This document shows positions 8,643 to 16,860 of a stretch of DNA of 33,690 bases, one piece after another. The stretch is from positions 1 through 33,690 of IMG/VR virus record IMGVR_UViG_3300027996_000105; one strand, 5' to 3'. The notes below the pieces were generated by a model. The model was not told the DNA's origin and searched no databases. It saw nothing but the letters and a program-made list of their open reading frames with translations. Every line of letters starts with the position of its first letter. The stretch's first letter is position 1. This stretch comes from a virus. The position numbers and the translations under genes were made by a program.

Positions 8643-10402
8643 ACGAATTCAAGCCTCCATCTAATAGTAAGTACTGTGTTAGCGGTTAAAGCGGCCCCTG
8701 GCGTTGGACCCCAATCACTTGTAGCTGATATACTTTCATTAAATACTTTCCTTGAAAAAAGTCTAAACTCCATATCATCACCTGTATCTACATCTTTATC
8801 AATTGATCTAGTAAAAGGAATCCCATTTGATAACATTTTTCTATAATCTAAGGAATAAAGTCCCATTGTCATTATACCACCAAAGGCGTTATTAGTTGCC
8901 ATATCACTTTTTTCTAACTTCATTTCAAACTCTACTAAACCCGCACTAGGGTCTGATGTTTGACATAATAAGAAAAAATCGGATTGGGTTTCCCCTAGCT
9001 CTTGATATCTTGCTCTACTATACCCAAATAAATCTGTACTTCTACTGACATTGGCCCCATTTTTAGTATATCCAATAGATTTTATTGGGTCACTAAAAGA
9101 GTCGTAACTTAAAGAGGATACTAAAGTATAGTTAGAGTTACCAGCCCCAGTAAACCCATGACCACCTAACCACCTACAATCAGACATCATAGCCGATGCA
9201 GCTAAGGTAGGATTAACACTCCAATTATTTAAATATTTATATATATTTTTAAATTTTCCATAAAAACCAGCAAAATTTAAGTTATGGTCTGCTTGTATAG
9301 TCCCATCAATAACAGAGGCATAGTCAGTAATCGACCCAGGCTCCAACCCGCTAAGTGTTGGGTTCTGTATTTTAGGTAAAGTTAGTATAGGATCATATCC
9401 GCTAGTGTTATTCCTAAGGGTTCCAGGGCCATTCAATAGAATTATTGAACTTACATTTGTACTGTCAATACCAGATAAGCATGGGATGGATGAAGCTAGT
9501 ACAGGGAATTCTTGAAAATCTTTAGTTGAATTAAACTCTGATTCACTTCCAAGGAAATAATTCAAAGGTACGCTACCTAAGTTTAGGGAAGGTCTTGCTA
9601 GGAGAACACCTCCTGATGGGGAAGTTGAAGTGTAAGTCCCAGAGTCCGTTGCCCCTCCTGGAAATATATAAGCTTCGGGAGATGTACCAGTAACAGTTAC
9701 CCCACTAGGGGAAACAATACCTAACCGATACCAACCTCCTCCTAAATCTTTAACTAAGGTGTTTCCTGATTTATAGGCACAGGTCCCTTCCCCGTTAGAG
9801 TCCCAGTAAAAGTCACCACTAGTAGTAGTACCATGCCTGTCTAGCCTAAGACTAGTTACCCCTCTACCTGACCCAGTACCAGCACTTATAGCCTCAGGAG
9901 GGTACTCATAATCGTATTTACAATCAATAGTAAATATCATTGGAGCATTAACCATCCCTGATAAATGAGCGTTAAATCCATCGAAGTTCAGATAAGAACT
10001 TGTAGTTACGCCTTGATGGGCATTTACCTTTAAAACATGGCTCGATAAATCAAACGGGCTATTTTCTTCATAAAGACTTGTGTTAATATTAAACTGATTC
10101 CAAGGTAAAGGGGCTGCCCCAATAGTACCAGCACTAACAATAAAATTATGTTTTTTATACTTATGAAGGTTTTGAAGATACCCACCAGTACCTTTACCCA
10201 CAGTAAACCCTTGTATGATATAATTTGAAGCATCAAGAACCCTTTCTTGGACCACCCCACTAACAATAGCTATCGCTGAGGGCATGGTAAGAAAGTCTAC
10301 AACGGATTCAGCAGCACCATCCATAATTAGATTGCTTTCAGATAAGATTAACTCTGATTTTCCATCAGAAGTATTTCTGTATATTTCGACTATGCCTTTC
10401 AT
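8639..10402 (-). CDS. Tail protein: adaptor domain split by a lectin-like insert
   Basis: The 587-residue protein starts like the 192- and 877-residue neighbours (EIYRNTSDGKSELILSESN, then FTVGKGTGGYLQN). Its last 100 residues match their second half (GIMTMGLYSLDY near residue 515, and a terminal TIRWRLEF). The roughly 350 residues between are an insert with a concanavalin/CBM-like stretch (about residues 145-285, including GDFYWDSNGEG and GGGWYRLGIV). The simplest reading is one adaptor domain whose two halves are separated in sequence by a surface module. It begins inside the stop codon of the giant tail protein I gene (TAATG) and its own stop overlaps the start of the next gene (ATGA). It is probably part of the baseplate-fibre interface. 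Confidence 0.72.
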   Translation of the reverse strand: MKGIVEIYRNTSDGKSELILSESNLIMDGAAESVVDFLTMPSAIAIVSGVVQERVLDASNYIIQGFTVGKGTGGYLQNLHKYKKHNFIVSAGTIGAAPLPWNQFNINTSLYEENSPFDLSSHVLKVNAHQGVTTSSYLNFDGFNAHLSGMVNAPMIFTIDCKYDYEYPPEAISAGTGSGRGVTSLRLDRHGTTTSGDFYWDSNGEGTCAYKSGNTLVKDLGGGWYRLGIVSPSGVTVTGTSPEAYIFPGGATDSGTYTSTSPSGGVLLARPSLNLGSVPLNYFLGSESEFNSTKDFQEFPVLASSIPCLSGIDSTNVSSIILLNGPGTLRNNTSGYDPILTLPKIQNPTLSGLEPGSITDYASVIDGTIQADHNLNFAGFYGKFKNIYKYLNNWSVNPTLAASAMMSDCRWLGGHGFTGAGNSNYTLVSSLSYDSFSDPIKSIGYTKNGANVSRSTDLFGYSRARYQELGETQSDFFLLCQTSDPSAGLVEFEMKLEKSDMATNNAFGGIMTMGLYSLDYRKMLSNGIPFTRSIDKDVDTGDDMEFRLFSRKVFNESISATSDWGPTPGAALTANTVLTIRWRLEFV

Positions 10403-13400
10403 TAGTTTATTATATCAATCTCACTATACCTCTGAATATCCACAAGAACCCCAGTAGGCCAATTACCTTGAACAACAATTTCCCTATAATTTAGCCTACC
10501 TCCACCACGGACCCCATTTGGCAGATCAGAGGCTATATTGTTATGTCTTTTTTGGGCAGTAACTGCCTGATTTTTATAGAAACTCATTATCTCTAAAACC
10601 TGAGGGGCTGTTAAATCAACATGATCAGTGAAGTTATGTTTAATATGGCTACCTCTAGTTTTTCCGCTTATATAAACGGAAGACATAGAAAAGTTATTAG
10701 CATAATCTTCTTGCTCTAACCCACCAACATAAGTCTCAGCAGGCTTTAGGGTCCCGTTTGTATAAAATACACTTGGGAGGTTAGGGGTAATTTGGGTATA
10801 AAGTTTTGGTGTTGGTGTTGGGGCCGAACTATTAGAACCTAAAGCAATTGCGGCAGTAACCTTTGAATTATTATAAAACATGTTACCATTAGCATCTACA
10901 GAAATAAGGGTACTTAAAGATAACTCCTTAGAATCTTCTGTGAAAAACCTTATTGTTTTAGGGTTAACAATAGTCTCCAAACTGTAATCATCTACATATT
11001 CATTTATTTCTAACTTAGCATAATCTTTTAAGGTAGTATCCACCACGGACAACCCATCCAGTAACCAAACCTTACTTTCACTACTGTCAGCATAAGGTAC
11101 TAACTCTATAACATACTTTTGATCTTGCCTGTGAACTTGATTGTGAACTTGATAATAATTTAAAGGAACAGCTATGGGCTGATTGTTTGTATTAAATTTT
11201 ATACTATCTGTAACTAGCTGGTTCTTTTTTAGGCTCCATAGCTTATCTAAGGATTCCGTAGTAGAGAAGCAGGAATCCTGACTCTGTTCAATAGATGATA
11301 ACGGGTGTACCATATTATGGGACAATTTACTAAATAAATTATCGTAACCCTGTTTCTTAGTAGTTACTTCAGAAACATTGTACATCTCCCATGTACCATT
11401 TGGTGAATAATTCCAAAATATATTATTTCCGTTATTGTCTTGTTCTGCTTCAGTATGAATCCATACACCATAAGACCTACCACCTGTTATTAAACTGGTA
11501 TCGTCCATAAATATAGATCTAGTGTCTACATTGAATTCGTGTTCTGGTGAAAAGAAAACTCCCTGATCTCCGTAATTGAACGAGTATCTTAACCTGCTTC
11601 CTGGCTCCATTATTCTAAGCCCTAATAAGTTATTCTCTAATAAAGCTGAGTCCTCACTAAGAATATTACCATTATCAGATAAAGAAAATGCCATCATTTT
11701 ATTTTTCGTATTTTGGTCATAAACTACCTCAACGCCACTAAAATAATAGGGGTTTCTATATTCAGCTTTATTTACATATAAGTCTGAGGGGGAGGTCACA
11801 TAAAGGGAATCAGTACCTATAGCAGATAACAAGAATTCGTTAGTATCCTGTATATCAGTGTTTTTGTTATTAGTTTTAGTTGTCCCTACACCTGACCCAT
11901 CTAAGGTTAATAAACCATTCCACATATAAGGTCCATTGATTTTAGAAAGAATATTGCTTCCACCGTTAATGTAACTAGTAAGTAATGTGTATGCGGTATT
12001 CTGGTTGAAGTCTTCTTTGGCAAAGAAGTTCTCATATAAATAAGGCAGCCCCTTGATACTACTTCTGCTACCTCTTCTAACATATTTACCAAATTTTTTA
12101 TTATAAAAATCATCCTTTGTTAGATCATAAGAATCCCACAAATTATTAAACACCTTTTCATAAAAATCTTTCCAATGATTAAATTGGAAAAAATGTTTAT
12201 TTACTTCTAAAAACTTTAAAGTTTTATGATGTGTTTTTAATGATATTAAATCATAAATAAGTTTAGGGAAGTCTTCGATATCATCTCTATACCTGTAAGT
12301 ATGCCCTTCATAAGGCTTTATAGAATCAGCCCCCCTAATATTGAAAGTATTTGAAGTGTCTACCCCCTGAAATACCCCATTAGAATCTACAGTTTCGCAA
12401 GATTCATAAACCCCAGGCAAATCAAAAGTATCTGTTACAGGGACAAAAGAGTTACTACTTAAAATATAACCAAGAGGAATATAACCCCTAACCCCCCAAT
12501 CAGAGGACTTCTTTGATGACCCTGACGCTGATCCTTTATTTAATCTTATAGGAGGATTAAACCCTTCTCGACTGAACCAATCACCCTTCCACAAGTTCTT
12601 TGAATCATCTCTTCTTCTCTTTGAAGACCTTCCAAGGCAAGGTATGTAATCTCCACTAAGAGTTAAAGGGTATCCACTTAAAACATAATTAGTTGAAATT
12701 TGATCTTGAATTATACCAAATCTTAATCTATCTCTTTTAAAAACTGGTAAAGTAGCATGAGCGGTTCGTGATTTACTATCATCATACCCAGGTAAGATAT
12801 TACTACCCAACAAGGCTGCCTTAGTACTCCTCATGTCAACAGAGCATAGCTGATACCCTCCCATAGTACCAGAAGGACTAGGTTGATCTAAGAAGGACAC
12901 AGTTGCTCTAGGAGCCAACGCCACATACGAAATATATGGATCCCCTTTTAATAAATCAATGTGCGTCCTGGGTATAGCCTTAGCGGGAACAAATTTAGGT
13001 ATAGCTTCCAGGGACGCAAAGAAATTCTCTCTATCAAACGCTCCAGGGTTAAAAAAGTCGTTATCTATATGGGTTGATGATAGAGTTAGGTTGAAATGGG
13101 AGGACTTGCCATTCCACATAGGTATAAGATCAAAACTATCCCTATCGTAGTTGTCCATAATTACTGAGTAATTAGGGGCAAGATTCATAGAGGATGTTAG
13201 GAAAAAGAAACCATTATTATAAAATTTTCCGTCTTGTATTCCTCTGATAGTATTATCTAATACATAATCATAAAAGGATACAGTAGAAATGGTAGGGACC
13301 CCTAAACATATAAGTTTATTTTTAAGGAACTCAACCAAATCTTCGGATACAGCACAACTTCTATAAAACTTCTCATGCTCCCATGGCGGTATTTTAAAAT

Positions 13401-14826
13401 CTCTATTTCTGAAATTAAAAGAAAACGAAGAATTAGAAAGATCAAACTTAAAACCCTCTAAGTTGAATAAGTGAGGGAATTTCTCTACAGCTTCTAAAAG
13501 TACATTATCAATTACTAGACGAATAGAATTATCTAGACTTACCCCATCCCGCTCCCCGTTGGATATATCATTTGCCTTTTCTTGAGTCCAAGAATTTAAC
13601 CCACTAAACAGATAGGAATCAGTTTTTAGAAGGTAGTACATTAAGTTAGGAACATATGACTCATAGAATTCGCTATATTGCGATGAGAAATCTAAATCAA
13701 AACTTGGAAGTATAACCTTAATAAGGTTTTCTAAACCCAACCTCGTTCCTTTTTGTTTATACAGGGATACTGCTGACCTTAATTGCCTTCTCCAAGCATC
13801 AGTATTTGATGTATAGAATTCCCACCCTATTATGTCCGCTAAATAAGGAAGTAAATCAGTCGGGCAGTCTTCTATAGACTGTAAGGTTTCTAAAGATATT
13901 ATCTGGTCATTTATATCTGATATCAAAAACCCTGCTGCTCTTTGTAATCTATAAAAGGGTCCACCTGGGAGGATGTCATCGGGGTAAAAATCATTATCAA
14001 TGAAATCAACCATAGAGTCCCTAATATAAGTATCCGATTCTGAACCGTAGGCTTCGGTATACATAACATCAGCCCATGTCTTTATTTTATTTAATGATTG
14101 TGTACCACTCGTCCATATATCAGTTCCTGACGCAAAAGGAGAAGGGAACGCAATTGCTTTAGTGTCAGCATCTGCACAATTCCAAAAACCAGTTTTTAAT
14201 ATCTTTATAGCATCAACTAAACCTATAGAGTAACCAGAGTATAATTTAGTGGCTAATAACTCAGCTAATAAAGATTGAAAATCTAGGTTAGGTGTAGTGG
14301 CAGTTCTTTCATAGTTTAGAATATGGAATAAACCTAAAGATTCTAATAGGTATTGATGAGAAGCCTCGTTATCACTTCCGTAAGCACCTTTTGTTGTCGT
14401 AAATATATCAGTGACAGTGGCATCCCGTCCAATAGCTATTAAAGGAAACAGTGTCTCAGTGAGGAAAGTTTTAAACTCAGCAGAGGTATTATAATTATCA
14501 ATCTCATAACCCAAAGGTTTCATGATAACTAAATCAAATTCAGAAAAAGTAATTTCAGTTAGCTTATTCTGTTTAATAAAATAATTAGGTAACTTTTTAC
14601 TGTATCCTTTACTAGCATCCCAATCAAGAAGGCTACTAAGACTTAAAGGAGTAGAACTAAGGGGTTGTATAAAAAAGTTATTTTTTATAAGATTAATCTC
14701 AGTAGTTAATACTTGTGCTACCAGATCCGTTGAATCACCAGCCTCTAGCTTGTCTAATCCCTTATAATAAGAAGGGGTTATTACTTGAAGAACATCAACA
14801 TAATTTCTCTTAAAAGACTTAGACAT
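10402..14826 (-). CDS. Giant tail protein I-like baseplate protein (1474 residues)
   Basis: The recognisable part is at about residues 290-375: FYRLQRAAGFLISDIND, LLPYLADIIGWEFYT, a DAWRRQLRSAVSLYKQKGT stretch and LGLENLIKVIL. This is the signature of phage tail protein I (P2 gpI type), a baseplate protein that links the wedge to the fibres. P2 gpI is below 200 residues. Here about 290 residues precede the motif and about 1100 follow, so this is a strongly enlarged version. The C-terminal part is rich in aromatic, Asn, Asp and Ser residues and shows no further domain I can name. Its position directly after the gp6/J-like gene (8-base overlap) and before adaptor/fibre genes matches the P2 order J-I-H. 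The role of the extension is unknown; a structural arm or fibre-bearing part is likely. Confidence 0.8.
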   Translation of the reverse strand: MSKSFKRNYVDVLQVITPSYYKGLDKLEAGDSTDLVAQVLTTEINLIKNNFFIQPLSSTPLSLSSLLDWDASKGYSKKLPNYFIKQNKLTEITFSEFDLVIMKPLGYEIDNYNTSAEFKTFLTETLFPLIAIGRDATVTDIFTTTKGAYGSDNEASHQYLLESLGLFHILNYERTATTPNLDFQSLLAELLATKLYSGYSIGLVDAIKILKTGFWNCADADTKAIAFPSPFASGTDIWTSGTQSLNKIKTWADVMYTEAYGSESDTYIRDSMVDFIDNDFYPDDILPGGPFYRLQRAAGFLISDINDQIISLETLQSIEDCPTDLLPYLADIIGWEFYTSNTDAWRRQLRSAVSLYKQKGTRLGLENLIKVILPSFDLDFSSQYSEFYESYVPNLMYYLLKTDSYLFSGLNSWTQEKANDISNGERDGVSLDNSIRLVIDNVLLEAVEKFPHLFNLEGFKFDLSNSSFSFNFRNRDFKIPPWEHEKFYRSCAVSEDLVEFLKNKLICLGVPTISTVSFYDYVLDNTIRGIQDGKFYNNGFFFLTSSMNLAPNYSVIMDNYDRDSFDLIPMWNGKSSHFNLTLSSTHIDNDFFNPGAFDRENFFASLEAIPKFVPAKAIPRTHIDLLKGDPYISYVALAPRATVSFLDQPSPSGTMGGYQLCSVDMRSTKAALLGSNILPGYDDSKSRTAHATLPVFKRDRLRFGIIQDQISTNYVLSGYPLTLSGDYIPCLGRSSKRRRDDSKNLWKGDWFSREGFNPPIRLNKGSASGSSKKSSDWGVRGYIPLGYILSSNSFVPVTDTFDLPGVYESCETVDSNGVFQGVDTSNTFNIRGADSIKPYEGHTYRYRDDIEDFPKLIYDLISLKTHHKTLKFLEVNKHFFQFNHWKDFYEKVFNNLWDSYDLTKDDFYNKKFGKYVRRGSRSSIKGLPYLYENFFAKEDFNQNTAYTLLTSYINGGSNILSKINGPYMWNGLLTLDGSGVGTTKTNNKNTDIQDTNEFLLSAIGTDSLYVTSPSDLYVNKAEYRNPYYFSGVEVVYDQNTKNKMMAFSLSDNGNILSEDSALLENNLLGLRIMEPGSRLRYSFNYGDQGVFFSPEHEFNVDTRSIFMDDTSLITGGRSYGVWIHTEAEQDNNGNNIFWNYSPNGTWEMYNVSEVTTKKQGYDNLFSKLSHNMVHPLSSIEQSQDSCFSTTESLDKLWSLKKNQLVTDSIKFNTNNQPIAVPLNYYQVHNQVHRQDQKYVIELVPYADSSESKVWLLDGLSVVDTTLKDYAKLEINEYVDDYSLETIVNPKTIRFFTEDSKELSLSTLISVDANGNMFYNNSKVTAAIALGSNSSAPTPTPKLYTQITPNLPSVFYTNGTLKPAETYVGGLEQEDYANNFSMSSVYISGKTRGSHIKHNFTDHVDLTAPQVLEIMSFYKNQAVTAQKRHNNIASDLPNGVRGGGRLNYREIVVQGNWPTGVLVDIQRYSEIDIIN

Positions 14827-16411
14827 AATTAAGAACTAGGTTGAAGTTGTTTAACTGGAGAATCTCGTTAAACTCTAAAGTTATTGGATCTTTGTAATTT
14901 GTTATTTCGGCTAATCTTACCTCTGGGATGGCTGTAAATATTTCTCTTGCGATGTCTTGGGGGAAAAAGCTTTCTCCAAACTCTCTATTAGAGACATTGA
15001 AATAATCTAAAATAACTCTACTTGTACTAGCCTTAATGGCAGATTCTTTGTTCTTGAATCTAGCGTCCAAGGTCACCTCAACCACAAGATCAACTGTTCT
15101 AATTAGACCATCTACTACCACTAACTCATCCGTCATCATTTTTTTAGGTTCCATCTCTTCTAGGAGGTTACCCTTAAATGCTATGGATGCTTTTTGAAGT
15201 TGTGTGTCTGATGCTACTTCTACAACATAAACATCAATAATATTTGCTGAACTATATGCCGTTCTAGTTACGGCTATAGCCTTACCTGAGGCTCCCGTAG
15301 AGGATTTAAAGGTATTAGAAAAGGAAGTATAATCATCTAATGAAACAAGTCGGTCCTGTTGTTTGAAGGTTAGTTGTGCGTACTTTTTAACATGTTCAAT
15401 ACTTTCCGAATCTTGACCCCCAGTAAATGGTCGTATATTTGTAACATTTATAGTACTTCCAGGGGTCCCAGCAGTAGTTTTGTTTTCATTAATAACCCCA
15501 GTAGCAGCATTTCCACGAATACCGCCACCCACTCTATAGTTAATAGTATAAGTTGAACCGATAGGGGGGATTTTTGCTGTTACCCCATCTCCGAAAACTA
15601 CTTTAGCTGTAAAATCTGGATTATAAACTACTTCAAAAGCTAATTGATCGGAAGAAGATGTGGATAAAAGAGACTGTACCTCAGTATATGCCTTTGATGT
15701 TAACGGATCCCCTGTATCAACGAATACCTCAACACTACCATCTATAACGGGAGAGTTTGTAAGGGGTACACTTTTAAGAACATCAGCATCAGCAAAAGTA
15801 TTCGTATCAACAACTAAAGTACCTTCTACTAAAACTAAATTGGTCCATAGTTTACCTGCCTCAGATTCGTCAAAAGTTAATTCAATGGTATTAGTTGAAT
15901 TAATATCTAGTATTTTGCCATTCTGTATTTTATACAAAACATAGTTTACTGTTGCCCCATCAACATCGGAGTTTCTAGAGAAGACTCTCTCAGCTACTGG
16001 GATGCTAATGGATCCTGTTGTTAACGGTTCCCCTTCTAAAAGAACCTCTGGTTGCGCTGCCGCTGCCCCAGGACCTCTAAATTTTACTCCAATTAATTGA
16101 AGAAGCTTTCTAATATTAGTTGGATTTTTGGCAGTCTTCAGAAAAGATTCATGAGCAAGCATATCAGCCTTCATGGAAAGAACCGCCCCCATATAAGCTA
16201 CCATTTCTATAAACACCATCCCTAGATCGGATTCCGAGAATAGATTGTAATCTAAGGGGTATACAGCCTTAATGTAATCAATTAAAGCAGCCCTAAGTGA
16301 TAAAAAATCAGTAGCAGCGTAGTCTATAAGGTTTGATTTATCATCATCCTTGAATAAAACTAACTTTAAAAAATCAGAGGCGGCACTTGTGTAAGGTATA
16401 TGTGATGTCAT
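14819..16411 (-). CDS. Baseplate wedge protein, gp6/J family
   Basis: The 530-residue product fits the baseplate J / T4 gp6 / Mu gp47 family. The N-terminal region has the typical helical start 'ESDLGMVFIEMVAYMGAVLS' and then 'NIRKLLQLIGV' (about residues 60-115). The middle has a beta-rich segment with VVFGDGVTAKIPPIGSTYTI (about residue 270), a hallmark of J-like proteins. The C-terminal half (from about residue 335, RLVSLDDYTSFSNTF) ends with alternating strands and PQDIAREIFTAIPEV. In T4 two gp6 copies per wedge form the ring that triggers sheath contraction; an equivalent role is inferred here. It overlaps the gp25-like gene by ATGA and the tail protein I gene by 8 bases, the same W-J-I order as in P2. 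Confidence 0.88.
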   Translation of the reverse strand: MTSHIPYTSAASDFLKLVLFKDDDKSNLIDYAATDFLSLRAALIDYIKAVYPLDYNLFSESDLGMVFIEMVAYMGAVLSMKADMLAHESFLKTAKNPTNIRKLLQLIGVKFRGPGAAAAQPEVLLEGEPLTTGSISIPVAERVFSRNSDVDGATVNYVLYKIQNGKILDINSTNTIELTFDESEAGKLWTNLVLVEGTLVVDTNTFADADVLKSVPLTNSPVIDGSVEVFVDTGDPLTSKAYTEVQSLLSTSSSDQLAFEVVYNPDFTAKVVFGDGVTAKIPPIGSTYTINYRVGGGIRGNAATGVINENKTTAGTPGSTINVTNIRPFTGGQDSESIEHVKKYAQLTFKQQDRLVSLDDYTSFSNTFKSSTGASGKAIAVTRTAYSSANIIDVYVVEVASDTQLQKASIAFKGNLLEEMEPKKMMTDELVVVDGLIRTVDLVVEVTLDARFKNKESAIKASTSRVILDYFNVSNREFGESFFPQDIAREIFTAIPEVRLAEITNYKDPITLEFNEILQLNNFNLVLNYV

Positions 16412-16860
16412 ACTGTAAACTCCATTGGTAGTGTCTGGTTGTTTTCCTTATTCCTTACAGACATTCTAATTATTATTGTAGGTAAACTTGCTGAAGCAAA
16501 AGGGTCATCTACTTCTTCAGAAAAAACAACAATTTTTAATACTACGGCATTTGTAATATACCTTTTAAACTGTGTAAATAGCTTAGTTTTAATCTCGTCA
16601 ATCAGTTGGGGAGTTAATGGCTCAAATAAATATGAGTTTAAATTCAAACCAAAATTAGGAAGCATAACCCTCTCCCCAGGGGAAGTGTGAATTAGTTGCC
16701 TTATCTGTCCTACTAAGGATTCGTTATCTATAGATTTTGAAAAAAGTGTATTTCCTGATCCAAAGGGTACTTTTAGCCCTATGAATTTAGTACCCAGAAT
16801 ATCTTTTACAGTATTACGGGTAACTGAAGGGGCTAAAGTTCCATAGGTTGTAGTGGTCAT
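16408..16860 (-). CDS. Baseplate wedge protein, gp25/W family
   Basis: The 150-residue product has the conserved core of the gp25/W family: VGQIRQLIHTSPGERVMLPN, then FGLNLNSYLFEPL (about residues 50-82), followed by a helix and two or three C-terminal strands. Length and motif are as expected for T4 gp25, P2 gpW and the type VI secretion protein TssE. In contractile injection systems this protein sits in the wedge core and initiates sheath assembly. Start and stop overlap the neighbours by four bases (ATGA on both sides), so it is translated in step with the 915-residue gene and the gp6/J-like gene. Confidence 0.92.
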   Translation of the reverse strand: MTTTTYGTLAPSVTRNTVKDILGTKFIGLKVPFGSGNTLFSKSIDNESLVGQIRQLIHTSPGERVMLPNFGLNLNSYLFEPLTPQLIDEIKTKLFTQFKRYITNAVVLKIVVFSEEVDDPFASASLPTIIIRMSVRNKENNQTLPMEFTV

